From Novosphingobium arvoryzae (lineage in GTDB: Bacteria; Pseudomonadota; Alphaproteobacteria; Sphingomonadales; Sphingomonadaceae): a stretch of 64,000 bases of DNA. The translations under genes were made by a program, and so were the position numbers. Positions 55,509 through 64,000 of the stretch are shown here, in pieces (position 1 is the stretch's first letter; every line of letters begins with the position of its first letter). The notes beneath the pieces were generated by a model. That model was not told the DNA's origin and did not search any database. It saw nothing but the letters and a program-made list of their open reading frames with translations. Where the stretch lies: assembly GCF_014652615.1 (NCBI RefSeq), contig NZ_BMZD01000003.1, forward strand, positions 372,001 through 436,000. The letters run 5' to 3'.

Positions 55509-56285
55509 ATGATGGAACTGAACCTCAGCCGCTCGGTCGCGGGCAAGACGGTGCTGGTGACGGGCGCGGCGAGCGGCATGGGCCGCGCCACAGCGCAAGT
55601 GTTTGCCGCTGAAGGTGCAAACGTCGCCGTGACCGACCTGCCCGGACCCGCGCTGGAACAGGTCGCGGCGGATCTGGCCGCGCAACGGCACAGCGCGAAA
55701 GCCTGGGCGCTGGACGTCAGCGACCATGCCGCAATCCGGCAGGTGGTGGACGATGTCGCCGCGACGTTCGGCGGGCTGGACGCGGTGGTCAACAACGCCG
55801 GGATCAGCGCCTTCTGTCCGATCGACGACGCTGGCTATGACCTGATCTGGGACCGCGCCGTGGTGGTGCTGCTGACCGCGCACCAGCGGATCATCCGCGC
55901 CGCCCTGCCCCACTTGCGCCGCTCGACCAGCCCGCGCATCGTTAATATTGCTTCGACCGAGGCGCTCGGTGCCACCTCGCGCGATAGCCCCTATTGCGCG
56001 GCCAAGGCGGGTGTCACCGGCCTGACCCGCGCGCTGGCGGTGGAACTGGGGCGCGAAGGGATCACCGTCAACGCGATCTGCCCCGGCCCGATCGACACCG
56101 GCATGACCGCCAATGTGCCCGACGCGGACAAGGCCACGTTCGCCCATCGCCGCACCGCGCTGCGCCGCTATGGCGCGCCGGAGGAAGTGGCGCACATCAC
56201 GCTCAGCCTGTGCCTGCCGGCGTCCAGCTATATCACCGGGGTGACGATCCCGGTCGATGGCGGGCTGATGGCGAGGAACGCCTAG
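55509..56285 (+). CDS. Short-chain dehydrogenase/reductase
   Basis: 258 aa classical SDR. Cofactor motif TGAASGMG (~residues 18-25), NNAG (~89-92), catalytic Ser in NIASTEALG, YxxxK as YCAAK, and PGPIDTGM after it. A TDLPG acid after beta-2 suggests NAD preference. C-terminal [15 protein letters not shown] is the usual SDR ending. Substrate unknown. ATG 55509 or 55512 after GGAGAAGGA. Its TAG shares 4 bp (CTAG) with the stop of the convergent TauE-type gene. Confidence 0.93.
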   Translation: MMELNLSRSVAGKTVLVTGAASGMGRATAQVFAAEGANVAVTDLPGPALEQVAADLAAQRHSAKAWALDVSDHAAIRQVVDDVAATFGGLDAVVNNAGISAFCPIDDAGYDLIWDRAVVVLLTAHQRIIRAALPHLRRSTSPRIVNIASTEALGATSRDSPYCAAKAGVTGLTRALAVELGREGITVNAICPGPIDTGMTANVPDADKATFAHRRTALRRYGAPEEVAHITLSLCLPASSYITGVTIPVDGGLMARNA

Positions 56286-57064
56286 CCGAACAGCGCGCCC
56301 CAACTGCGGTAGATCGTATAGGCCGCGACCAGCATGATCATGCCCGCGAACACGGTGCTGAGCATGCCCTTGTGCGCGGCCAGACGGGTTGATGCCGCCG
56401 TGCCCGCGATGCTGCCGATCACGCCGCCGCTGATGAAACTGGCGGCGACCGGCCAGTCGACCAGCCCGGACGCGGCATAGTTGAACGCGGTGGTGAGGCC
56501 AAAGGCACTGACCGCGACCAGCGAGGTGCCAATGGCGCGGTAAACCGGCATCGACGTCGACCGCACCAGCCCCGGCACGATCAGAAAGCCGCCACCGATC
56601 CCGAAGAAGCCCGACAGCGCCCCGGTGCCGAACCCGAACGCGCCGACCTTGGGGAAATTGTCGCGGTTGCAGACCACGCCTTCGACGCCCGCATCGCCGC
56701 GCTGGCGGAACATCAGCGCACCGACGACGACCATCAGCAGCGCGAACAGGAACAAGAGCTTCTGCCCGTCGAACGCCTTGCCCGCGCTCGACCCGGCGAA
56801 CGCGCCCAGCACACCCGCCAGCGCATAGGCCCCGCCGCAGCGCCAGTTGACGTTGTGGGCGCGGGCGTGGCTGGCAAGGCCGGCCAGCGCGTTTGCCGCC
56901 ACGGCCAGCGCGCTGGTGCCGATCGCCACGTGCGGGCTTTTGACCCCCACGACATAGACCATCAGCGGCACCGCCAGGATCGACCCGCCGCCGCCAACCA
57001 GCCCCAGGCTGAAGCCGACAAGGATGCCGCTGAGGGCAGACAGGATGTATTGCAGGTGTTCCAT
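56282..57064 (-). CDS. TauE/SafE-family sulfite/sulfur-anion exporter
   Basis: 260 aa, about eight membrane helices in two repeats. The repeat hallmark occurs twice: [20 protein letters not shown] and [16 protein letters not shown]. Members export sulfite, sulfonates or thiosulfate. It follows a BLH-type persulfide hydrolase gene by 4 bp and lies next to a BigR/SqrR-type repressor, the arrangement known for hydrogen sulfide detoxification, where it removes sulfite. Confidence 0.92.
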   Translation of the reverse strand: MEHLQYILSALSGILVGFSLGLVGGGGSILAVPLMVYVVGVKSPHVAIGTSALAVAANALAGLASHARAHNVNWRCGGAYALAGVLGAFAGSSAGKAFDGQKLLFLFALLMVVVGALMFRQRGDAGVEGVVCNRDNFPKVGAFGFGTGALSGFFGIGGGFLIVPGLVRSTSMPVYRAIGTSLVAVSAFGLTTAFNYAASGLVDWPVAASFISGGVIGSIAGTAASTRLAAHKGMLSTVFAGMIMLVAAYTIYRSWGALFG

Positions 57065-57068
57065 GCCC

Positions 57069-57992
57069 TTACAGCAGGTTCAGCGGCAGCTTGAGGTAGC
57101 GCACACCGTTCTCCTCCGGCTCCGGGAAATGCCCGGCCCGGATGTTGACCTGCACCGACGGCAGAATCAGGCGCGGCATTCCCAGCGTGGCATCGCGCGC
57201 CTCGCGCATCATCACGAAATCGTCCTCGGCCACGCCGGTGTGGACGTGGATGTTGGCCGCGGCTTCCGCCCCGATAGTTGTTTCCCACACGAACGTATCG
57301 CGTCCCGGTGCCTTGTAATCATGGCACAGGAACACGCGCGTCTCCGCCGGCAGTTCCATCAGGCGGCGGATCGAGCGGAACAGCGTGCGCGCATCCCCGC
57401 CCGGAAAGTCGGCGCGGGCGGTGCCATAATCCGGCATGAACAGCGTATCGCCGACGAACACCGCATCGCCGATGGCATAGGCCAGGCAGGCCGGGGTGTG
57501 GCCCGGCACGTGGAGCGCGATGGCCTCCATCTCGCCCAGCGCGAAGCGTTCGCCATCGGTGAACAGGTGATCGAACTGCGATCCGTCGCGCGCGAAACTG
57601 GCGGGCTCGTTGAACACCTGCCCGAACACGCCCTGCACGGTGCGGATTTCCGCCCCGATGGCGATCCGCCCGCCCAGCTGTTCCTGCAGATAGGGTGCGG
57701 CAGACAAGTGATCGGCATGGGCGTGGGTTTCCAGCAGCCAGTCCACTGTCAGCCCCTCGGCCCGGACATAGGCGATCACCGCGTCGGCCGAGGCATGGCT
57801 GGTGCGCCCTGACGGCTGATCGAAGTCCAGCACGGAATCGATGATCGCCGCCCGCCGGGTAACCGGATCGTGCACCACGTGGGTCGCGGTGAAGGTCGGC
57901 TCATCGAAGAAGGTCCGGATCACCGGCACACGCCCGGCCGCGCGGGCGGCATCGATCTGGGTAATGGCAGTCTCAAGCACGGTATCGGTCAT
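57069..57992 (-). CDS. blh: Metallo-beta-lactamase-fold persulfide dioxygenase-like hydrolase (BLH type)
   Basis: 307 aa cytoplasmic mononuclear non-heme iron protein predicted to oxidise glutathione or related persulfide to sulfite. Metal motif LLETHAHADHLSAAPYLQ, second ligand VPGHTPACLAY, third FVGDTLFMPDYGTARADFPGG and late His in FLCHDYKAPGRD. These match the BLH/ETHE1-like group of sulfide-responsive operons. The start MTDTVLE at 57992 fits the family. With tauE downstream (4 bp) and the divergent ArsR/BigR gene it forms a sulfide-response unit. Confidence 0.9.
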   Translation of the reverse strand: MTDTVLETAITQIDAARAAGRVPVIRTFFDEPTFTATHVVHDPVTRRAAIIDSVLDFDQPSGRTSHASADAVIAYVRAEGLTVDWLLETHAHADHLSAAPYLQEQLGGRIAIGAEIRTVQGVFGQVFNEPASFARDGSQFDHLFTDGERFALGEMEAIALHVPGHTPACLAYAIGDAVFVGDTLFMPDYGTARADFPGGDARTLFRSIRRLMELPAETRVFLCHDYKAPGRDTFVWETTIGAEAAANIHVHTGVAEDDFVMMREARDATLGMPRLILPSVQVNIRAGHFPEPEENGVRYLKLPLNLL

Positions 57993-58160
57993 GTTCTCAG
58001 GTCCATCTGGGCAGCGCGCCGCTTGCCTGACATCGAACGGCGATCCCGGTCCGGCTCCGTGTCGGGCCGGGATCGCCGCCGAGGTGTTCCGCCGCACCGG
58101 AAATTGGGGGGAAGCGCGGCGGAACGGGGGGCTCGACTCGCGAACTCATATCGTGTAACC

Positions 58161-58202
58161 CTAATATGCATTGAGCTTTATATTAGCAATAGCAAATATA
58201 AA
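58161..58202. promoter_or_regulatory. Overlapping AT-rich dyads, BigR/SqrR-type operator
   Basis: TTTATATT / AATATAAA (58177-58184 and 58195-58202) are perfect 8-bp arms around a 10-bp spacer. A second dyad CTAATAT / ATATTAG (58161-58167 and 58180-58186) overlaps it. AT-rich split palindromes like these are bound by BigR-type repressors. They lie just before the bigR-like gene and 169 bp from the blh start. Confidence 0.68.
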
Positions 58203-58225
58203 TTGACCGGAGCGCTTAGCCACAC

Positions 58226-58537
58226 ATGACCCCCGCCGACCTCACCGAACTGAAGTCGAATGCCAACCGCATGGCCGCGCGCCTGCGGATCATGAGCCAT
58301 CCCGAACGGCTGCTGATGCTGTGCCGGATGGACGAGGGCGAGGTTTCGGTCAGCGAGTTGATCGCTCTGACCGGATTGTCGCAGTCGGCCGTATCGCAGC
58401 ACCTTGCGATGCTGCGCGACGAGGACATCGTCGGCATCCGGGCCGAGGCGCAAGTGCGCTATTACCGGCTGACCGACCCCGTGGTGCGCGCGATCATCCA
58501 TTCACTGTGCGAAATCTGCGCTACCGAACACGCCTGA
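58226..58537 (+). CDS. ArsR-family persulfide-sensing repressor (BigR/SqrR type)
   Basis: 103 aa winged-helix repressor. RLRIMSHPERLLMLCRMDEGEVSVSEL (in parts) and LTGLSQSAVSQHLAMLRDED form the DNA-binding unit. The sensor cysteines are C33 (MLC) and C95/C98 near the C-terminus (SLCEIC); in BigR/SqrR the two equivalent cysteines form a tetrasulfide bridge when sulfide is present. Metal-binding patterns of ArsR (CVC) are absent. It diverges from the blh-tauE pair and is preceded by overlapping AT-rich dyads. Confidence 0.92.
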   Translation: MTPADLTELKSNANRMAARLRIMSHPERLLMLCRMDEGEVSVSELIALTGLSQSAVSQHLAMLRDEDIVGIRAEAQVRYYRLTDPVVRAIIHSLCEICATEHA

Positions 58538-58648
58538 AACCGGGCACCTGCCCCGATCCCTGGCCCACTCTCGATCTGGCCCGCATCGGGTTGCGTAACC
58601 GCCGGTAATTGCTAGGCTCCGCAACGGATTTGGGGAAGCGGGGGCGCG

Positions 58649-61600
58649 ATGGAGTTACGGACGGCAGCCTTGCTTGCGCTGGCGCTGATCCTGGTGCTGT
58701 TCGTGCTGGCCGCATGGGTCGAAGCGCGCGGTGCGCGGCTGGACCGGCACACGCGGCTGCGGCATGCCACTTACACGCTGGCGCTGGGGGTCTATTGCAC
58801 CAGCTGGACGTTTTACGGTGCCGTCGGCAGCGCGGTCCGCGATGGCTGGAACTACCTGCCGATCTACGCTGCCCCGATCCTGCTGCTGATCGCGGCCCCT
58901 CGCTTTCTGCAGCGTCTGGCCGAGGCCGTGGCCGAAGAGCAGGCCGCCACCGTATCCGATTTCATCGCCGCCCGCTTTGGCCATGACGTGGTGATTGCCC
59001 GGCTGGTGACGGTCATCGCCCTGCTGGGCACCATTCCCTATGTCGCGCTGCAATTGCGCTCGATCGGCACCGCGCTGTCGGTCGTATCGGGCCAGTCGGG
59101 CACCAGCGGGGTCATGATTGCCGCCGCCATGCTGCTGGCCCTGTTTGCCATCCTGTTCGGCGTCCGCCGGTTCGAACTGGCGGGCCGCAGCGAAGGGCTG
59201 CTTTATGCCATCGGGCTGGAATCGGTCGTCAAACTGGTTGCGCTGGCAGTGGTTGCCGGCGTGGCGTTCATGCTGCTGGACTGGGCCGCTCCGGCCACCG
59301 AAGCCGGTCTCGCGGAGTTGGGGAACCGGTTCGATCCGGCGCGGCTGTCCAGCGAAACGCTGGTCATCGCGTTGATTTCGATCTTCGCGATCATCGCCCT
59401 GCCCCGTCAGTTCTACATGGCGCTGGTCGAGGCACGCGCGCCGGATGATCTGGTGCGGGCCCGGTTCGGCCTGGCGGCTTACCTTGGCGTCATGGCGCTA
59501 CTGGTGCTGCCCATCGCGCTGGCCGGAATCGTGGTGCTCGACGGGCGGACCTCTCCAGACCTTTACGTCCTGCAACTGCCGGAGGAAGCCGGATACCGCT
59601 GGGCCATGATCGCGGCGCTGCTGGGCGGCATCGCGGCGGCGGCGTCGATGGCGATTGTCGATTCCACCGCGCTCTCGACGATGGTGTCGAACGACCTGAT
59701 CTTCCCCACCCTGATGCGCGGTGCACGGCGGGCCGAGGCTGGCGCGATCGGGCGGCGGATGCTGGCCGTGCGGCGCGGATCGGTGCTGGGCATCATGGTT
59801 CTGGCGCTGGCCTGGGCGCTGCTGGTATCGCCCACGGATTCGCTGGCCTCGATCGGCCTTATTGCCTTTGCCGGGATGGCGCAGTTCACCCCGCACCTGA
59901 TCATGGCCGCCTATGGCCGGGGCCGCGATCCGCTACCCGCCCGCGCCAGCCTGAGTGTGGGGCTGGTGCTGTGGCTCTATACGCTGGCGCTGCCGCCGAT
60001 CCTGCCAGAATCCTGGCTGGCGTGGCTGGAACAGACCCCGTTCGACCCGCTGCACCTGCTGGGCGTGGGCGACATCAGCCCGCTGGTGCACGGCGTGATC
60101 TGGAGCCTGGGCGCCAATCTGGCGGTGCTGGCCGCGTTTGCCGCGCGCAAGGTTTCCGCCGCCCCCCTGCCCCGGCTGGTCCGCGCCGCACGGCCCGTGA
60201 CGGACCTTGCCGAACTGGTCCAGCTGACCGCCAGCTTCGTCGGGCGGGAACGGGTCGAGACGGAGTTTCCCGGCGTCCAGCGCGGCCAACCCATCAGCCG
60301 CGCCGCCGCGCAGCGTGCCCAGCGGCTGATTGCCAGCGTGGTTGGCGCATCCTCGGCCCGCTCCCTTGTCGCCTCGGCGCTGGCTGGCGGAACGATGAAC
60401 CTGGCCGAGGTTACACAGCTGCTCGACAAGGGCGGGCAGAGCCTGCGCTTTTCGCGGCAGTTGCTGGCCTCCACCTTCGAGAACGTCGATGCCGGAATCA
60501 GCGTGGTCGACGCGGAAATGAACCTGATCGCGTGGAACAGCCGCTACGAGGATATCTTCCGCTATCCGCCGGATCTCCTGCGCGTCGGCGTCCCCGTCGC
60601 GGACCTCATCCGCCACAATGCCGCGCGGGGGGATTTTGGCCCCGGCGACACCGAATACCACGTTGAAAAGCGGCTGGGCCACATGCGGCGCGGGCAGGAG
60701 CACAGCTTTGAACGGCGGCGCAACGATGGCCGGGTGATCAAGACCGTGGGCGGGCCGATGCCCGGCGGCGGCTATGTGATGAGCTTTACCGACATCACCG
60801 AGGAGGCCCGCGTGCGCGAGGAATTGCGCCGCACGCTGGACGATCTGGAGACCCGCGTCAGCGAGCGCACCCGTGAGCTCAGCGAAGCCAATCGCCGCCT
60901 CGCCAAGGCCGACCGCGAGAAGACCCGCTTTCTGGCTGCCGCCAGCCACGATCTGCTTCAACCGCTCCACGCCGCACGGCTGTTTACCGCTGCGCTGAAC
61001 CGGGATGTCGATGGCCGCGCCGGTCTGCTGGTGCGCCGCGTCGACAACGCGATCGTCGCCGCCGAGGACTTGCTGCGCGCATTGCTGGACATCAGCAAGC
61101 TCGACGCGGGCGGCGTCACGCCCCGGCCAGAGCCGGTGCAACTGGGCGCGTTCCTGACCGACCTGGCCGACAGTTTCCGACCCCTGGCCGAGGAAAAGGG
61201 GCTGGAACTGCGGCTGGGGCCGGTGCCCGGCATGGTGCTCACCGATCCGGGCCTGCTGCGCTCGGTCATGCAGAACTTCGTCACCAACGCGGTGCGCTAT
61301 ACACCCGAAGGCGGCATCGTGATCGGAGTGCGGCGGCGCGGGGACGAATGGCGGATCGATGTCGTCGACACCGGCGTCGGGATCGCGCCGGAACAACTGG
61401 GCACGGTGTTCGGCGAATTCACCCGGCTCGGCCAGGTCGAGGTCGAGGGACTGGGCCTGGGGCTGGCACTGGTGGAGCGGATTACCCGGCTGCTGGGCGG
61501 GCGGGTCGATGTGGCGTCCAACCCTGGCCGGGGTAGTCGGTTCAGCCTGATCCTGCCTGCGCTCGACGGCGTCGAAGTGGCCGTTTCTGTTCAGGGCGAG

Positions 61601-61990
61601 CCATCGGCCGGCAGCCATGGGCGGGCCTTGTCAGTGCTGGTCATCGACAATGATGAGCGGATCGTGGAGGCCAGCATGGCCCTGCTCGAAGGGCTGGGCC
61701 ACCATCCGCTAGGCGCGGCAGACATCGCGGGCGGTCTGGCGCTGTGCGACCGCGCGGACGTCTTGCTGGCCGACTATCAACTCGACAATGGCGAGAACGG
61801 GCTGGACCTGATCGCTGCCGTGCGCCAGCGCCGCCCCGCTCTGCCCGCGCTGCTGGTGACGGCGGAAAGCGGCGCGGCGATGAAGGCGCGCGCGGCCGCG
61901 CTGGGCGTGGCGATCATGGCCAAGCCGGTCGATCCGCAAGCGCTGGCGCGCTTTCTGGACGAATTGTCAGTGCCTGAGGTCAAGCCCTAG
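58649..61990 (+). CDS. crbS: CrbS-type hybrid sensor histidine kinase with SLC5 transporter domain
   Basis: 1113 aa. Residues ~1-500 form a sodium:solute-symporter-like membrane domain ([38 protein letters not shown]). Then come a STAC-like linker, a PAS domain (STFENVDAGISVVDAEMNLIAWN), a coiled-coil (LDDLETRVSERTRELSEANR) and a kinase core with H767 in AASHDLLQPLH, N-box QNFVTNAVRYTPEGG and DTGVGIAPEQ. A C-terminal receiver has D1042 in LLADYQLD. This architecture is CrbS, the acetate sensor that activates acs through CrbR; both genes are adjacent. Start ATG 58649. Tail-to-tail 24-bp overlap with crbR. Confidence 0.93.
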   Translation: MELRTAALLALALILVLFVLAAWVEARGARLDRHTRLRHATYTLALGVYCTSWTFYGAVGSAVRDGWNYLPIYAAPILLLIAAPRFLQRLAEAVAEEQAATVSDFIAARFGHDVVIARLVTVIALLGTIPYVALQLRSIGTALSVVSGQSGTSGVMIAAAMLLALFAILFGVRRFELAGRSEGLLYAIGLESVVKLVALAVVAGVAFMLLDWAAPATEAGLAELGNRFDPARLSSETLVIALISIFAIIALPRQFYMALVEARAPDDLVRARFGLAAYLGVMALLVLPIALAGIVVLDGRTSPDLYVLQLPEEAGYRWAMIAALLGGIAAAASMAIVDSTALSTMVSNDLIFPTLMRGARRAEAGAIGRRMLAVRRGSVLGIMVLALAWALLVSPTDSLASIGLIAFAGMAQFTPHLIMAAYGRGRDPLPARASLSVGLVLWLYTLALPPILPESWLAWLEQTPFDPLHLLGVGDISPLVHGVIWSLGANLAVLAAFAARKVSAAPLPRLVRAARPVTDLAELVQLTASFVGRERVETEFPGVQRGQPISRAAAQRAQRLIASVVGASSARSLVASALAGGTMNLAEVTQLLDKGGQSLRFSRQLLASTFENVDAGISVVDAEMNLIAWNSRYEDIFRYPPDLLRVGVPVADLIRHNAARGDFGPGDTEYHVEKRLGHMRRGQEHSFERRRNDGRVIKTVGGPMPGGGYVMSFTDITEEARVREELRRTLDDLETRVSERTRELSEANRRLAKADREKTRFLAAASHDLLQPLHAARLFTAALNRDVDGRAGLLVRRVDNAIVAAEDLLRALLDISKLDAGGVTPRPEPVQLGAFLTDLADSFRPLAEEKGLELRLGPVPGMVLTDPGLLRSVMQNFVTNAVRYTPEGGIVIGVRRRGDEWRIDVVDTGVGIAPEQLGTVFGEFTRLGQVEVEGLGLGLALVERITRLLGGRVDVASNPGRGSRFSLILPALDGVEVAVSVQGEPSAGSHGRALSVLVIDNDERIVEASMALLEGLGHHPLGAADIAGGLALCDRADVLLADYQLDNGENGLDLIAAVRQRRPALPALLVTAESGAAMKARAAALGVAIMAKPVDPQALARFLDELSVPEVKP

Positions 61991-62599
61991 CGACCGCGCC
62001 ACCAGCGCCGCCTGCGTGCGATTGCGCACGTCCAGCTTGCGCATGATCGCGGTCATGTGCGCTTTCACCGTCGCCTCGCTCATCCCCAGCGAATGGGCGA
62101 TCTGCTTGTTGAGCTGGCCGTCCAGAACGGCAAGCAGCACTTTCAGCTGGGTCGGCGTCAGCCCCGCCACCGTCTCGCGGATGGCGGCGATCGGCTGTTC
62201 GTCAGGCGCGGGCGCGGCGGTGGGCGGCTGGGCCTGAATGGCGCGGGCAATCGCGTCCTCGATGGCACCGAGGTCGCTGTCCTTGCGCAGGAAGCCGATG
62301 GCCCCGAACGCGCGCACTTCCTCTGCCGCGGCCGCGCCTTCGGCGCTCGAGACGACCAGGATCGGCACGTCCGGCCGCTCGGCATGGAGCAGCGCGATGC
62401 CGGAATAGCCGACCGCGCCGGGCATCTTCAGGTCGAGCAAGATCAACCGCAAGCCATCCGCCGCCTCCACCGCGCGCGCGGCGGCGGCGAGCGTTCCGGC
62501 CTCCACGATGCGCGCGTCCGGCACCGCCCGCTGCACGGCCAGCATCAGCGCCTGCCGGAACAGCGGGTGGTCGTCAGCAATTAGGACGGTGTCGGTCAC
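61967..62599 (-). CDS. crbR: CrbR-type LuxR/NarL response regulator
   Basis: 210 aa from GTG 62599, preceded by AGGAGG. The receiver has the acidic pair DD (9-10), phospho-acceptor D56 in LILLDLKMPG and Lys in FLRKDSD. A Pro/Ala linker leads to a LuxR helix-turn-helix (LTPTQLKVLLAVLDGQLNKQ, AHSLGMSEATVKAHMTAIMR). It lies 20 bp after the acs stop on the same strand, so it is co-transcribed with its presumed target, giving positive feedback. It overlaps the crbS tail by 24 bp. Confidence 0.92.
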   Translation of the reverse strand: MTDTVLIADDHPLFRQALMLAVQRAVPDARIVEAGTLAAAARAVEAADGLRLILLDLKMPGAVGYSGIALLHAERPDVPILVVSSAEGAAAAEEVRAFGAIGFLRKDSDLGAIEDAIARAIQAQPPTAAPAPDEQPIAAIRETVAGLTPTQLKVLLAVLDGQLNKQIAHSLGMSEATVKAHMTAIMRKLDVRNRTQAALVARSLGLDLRH

Positions 62600-62619
62600 G
62601 CCGCCGTCAGCCTCCTGAA

Positions 62620-64000
62620 TCAGGCCGTCGCCAGTTGCGGACGGTTGGCCAAGAGATGATCGACAACCGACGGATCGGCAAGAGTCGAGGTGTCCCCAAG
62701 GTTGCTGACGTCATTCTCGCCGATCTTGCGCAGGATGCGGCGCATGATCTTGCCCGACCGGGTCTTGGGCAGGCCCGGCGCGAACTGGATCACGTCCGGC
62801 GTGGCGATAGGACCGATTTCATGGCGAACCCACTGCACCAGCTCGCGCCGCAGCGCCTCATCCGGTTCGACGTTGGCGTTGGTGGTGACGAAGGCATAGA
62901 TGCCCTGCCCCTTGATGTCGTGCGGCATGCCGACCACGGCGGCTTCGGCCACCTTGGCGTGGGCGACCAGCGCGCTTTCGATTTCCGCCGTGCCCATCCG
63001 GTGTCCGGACACGTTGATCACATCGTCGATCCGGCCCGTGATCCAGTAATACCCGTCCTCGTCGCGGCGGCAGCCGTCGCCGGTGAAGTAGGTGCCGGGG
63101 AACGTGCTGAAATAGGTCTGGAAGAAGCGCTCATGGTCGCCCCACACGGTGCGCATCTGGCCCGGCCAGCTGTCGGTGATGACCAGGCAGCCATCGCCCG
63201 CGCCCTCGATCGGAACGCCTTCGTTGTCGACCAGCGCGGGCTGGACGCCGAAGAACGGCCGGGTCGCGCTACCCGGTTTCAGCGCAGTCGCGCCGGGGAG
63301 CGGGGAAATCATCACGCCGCCGGTTTCGGTCTGCCACCAGGTGTCGACAATCGGGCAGCGCCCCTCACCCACCACCTTGTGATACCATTCCCATGCCTCG
63401 GGATTGATCGGCTCGCCCACGCTGCCCAGCAGGCGCAAGGTCTTGCGGCTGGTGCGCGTAACCCACTCGTCGCCTTCGCGCATCAGCGCCCGCAGCGCGG
63501 TCGGCGCGCCATAGAATATCTCGACGCCGAACTTGTCGACCACCTGCCAGAACCGGCTGGCATCGGGATAGTTCGGCACGCCTTCGAACATCACGGTCGT
63601 CGCGCCGTTCATCAGCGGGCCGTAGACGACATAGCTGTGGCCCGTGACCCAGCCGATGTCCGCCGCGCACCAATAGATCTGCCCCGGTCGGTAATCGAAC
63701 ACGTACTGGTGGGTGATCGATGCCCAGACGCTGTAGCCGCCGGTCGTGTGAAGCACGCCCTTGGGCTTGCCGGTGGAGCCGGAGGTATAGAGGATGAACA
63801 GCGGATCTTCCGCGCCCATTTCCTCCGGCTCGCAAACCGTGGACTGGGCGGCTGCGACTTCCGCCCAGTCCACGTCGCGACCCGGCACCATGGGCACAGC
63901 GGCCCCGGTGCGGCGGAGAACGATAACGGTTTCCACCGCCGGGCAATGGCCCAGCGCCTCATCCACGTTGTCCTTCAGCGGCACCTTCTTGCCGCCGCGC
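62620..64000 (-). CDS. acs: Acetyl-CoA synthetase (N-terminal part beyond the window)
   Basis: About 460 C-terminal residues of AMP-forming acetate:CoA ligase. Phosphate-binding loop [12 protein letters not shown], acetyl-site segment [56 protein letters not shown] and the A10 loop [16 protein letters not shown], whose Lys is the acetylation-control site. The frame runs off the window end, so the start is not seen. It activates acetate for the TCA cycle and glyoxylate shunt (aceA at 52.3-53.9 kb). crbR follows 20 bp downstream. Confidence 0.96.
   Translation of the reverse strand, partial: RGGKKVPLKDNVDEALGHCPAVETVIVLRRTGAAVPMVPGRDVDWAEVAAAQSTVCEPEEMGAEDPLFILYTSGSTGKPKGVLHTTGGYSVWASITHQYVFDYRPGQIYWCAADIGWVTGHSYVVYGPLMNGATTVMFEGVPNYPDASRFWQVVDKFGVEIFYGAPTALRALMREGDEWVTRTSRKTLRLLGSVGEPINPEAWEWYHKVVGEGRCPIVDTWWQTETGGVMISPLPGATALKPGSATRPFFGVQPALVDNEGVPIEGAGDGCLVITDSWPGQMRTVWGDHERFFQTYFSTFPGTYFTGDGCRRDEDGYYWITGRIDDVINVSGHRMGTAEIESALVAHAKVAEAAVVGMPHDIKGQGIYAFVTTNANVEPDEALRRELVQWVRHEIGPIATPDVIQFAPGLPKTRSGKIMRRILRKIGENDVSNLGDTSTLADPSVVDHLLANRPQLATA

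Noticed and set aside
59933..61618. 561-codon frame antisense to crbS
   Set aside because: Overlaps the PAS, kinase and ATPase motifs of the real gene, with no independent evidence.

Overview
The window is a GC-rich chromosomal segment of an alphaproteobacterium. It is most likely a member of Sphingomonadales, and Novosphingobium or a close relative would fit. This is inference from two TonB receptors, a LigM-type O-demethylase homologue, a 971-aa UvrA preceded by an alphaproteobacterial-type LexA box (GTTC-N7-GTTC), the mdh/sucD/sucA/odhB/lpd block, and a paired-hairpin intergenic repeat of a kind I associate with sphingomonads. I see no phage, insertion sequence, CRISPR array, rRNA or tRNA. 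Genes are densely packed, with many ATGA start/stop overlaps and several tail-to-tail overlaps of 4-24 bp.

Layout. 1-8.5 kb: a probable sulfoquinovose (SQ, plant sulfolipid sugar) module. It holds a LacI-type regulator (cut by the window edge), a GH31 sulfoquinovosidase with the full KERWY substrate signature, a TonB receptor, an MFS carrier and a YeiH-type putative sulfite/sulfate exporter. Two near-identical 19-bp operators tie the two halves together. 8.5-12.3 kb: a methyl-transfer module of MetE-like protein, NTF2-like protein and IclR regulator, convergent with a LigM/DesA-type tetrahydrofolate-dependent O-demethylase; both transcripts carry similar 14-bp dyads. 12.3-14.7 kb: an AT-richer patch with an orphan regulator lacking the receiver aspartate, a small membrane protein and a MarR-like protein. 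14.7-22.2 kb: uvrA (SOS box) and two exported peptidases (M13 and M3). 22.2-26.9 kb: the cobalamin uptake operon btuB-btuF-btuC-btuD behind a cobalamin riboswitch. 27-30.7 kb: a SleB-type hydrolase, a small protein and a GGDEF-EAL protein. 30.9-39 kb: TCA-cycle block mdh, hypothetical, sucD, sucA, sucB, lpdA, without sucC. 39-42 kb: a small protein, PepSY and TRIC/UPF0126 membrane proteins and a ferredoxin reductase.

42-49 kb: an acyl-CoA catabolic operon (two paired acyl-CoA dehydrogenases, an NMO/IpdC-like flavoprotein, a thiolase) diverging from an SCP-x-like thiolase around a perfect 18-bp palindrome, then an AraC regulator. 49.1-52.2 kb: a MarR-EmrA-EmrB-type efflux operon. 52.3-55.4 kb: isocitrate lyase diverging from its likely ScfR/RamB-type regulator. 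55.5-58.5 kb: an SDR, then a sulfide-detoxification module (BLH-type metallo-hydrolase, TauE/SafE exporter, BigR/SqrR-type persulfide-sensing repressor). 58.6-64 kb: the acetate-sensing pair CrbS/CrbR with acetyl-CoA synthetase, whose 5' end is cut by the window edge.

Two themes recur. One is organosulfur and sulfide handling (SQ release, two candidate sulfur-oxyanion exporters, persulfide control). The other is acetyl-CoA and C1 metabolism (acs-crbR, aceA-scfR, thiolases, TCA genes, O-demethylation). The strongest candidate for something undescribed is the operator-linked SQ module, in which no core SQ-degrading enzyme is visible inside the window.
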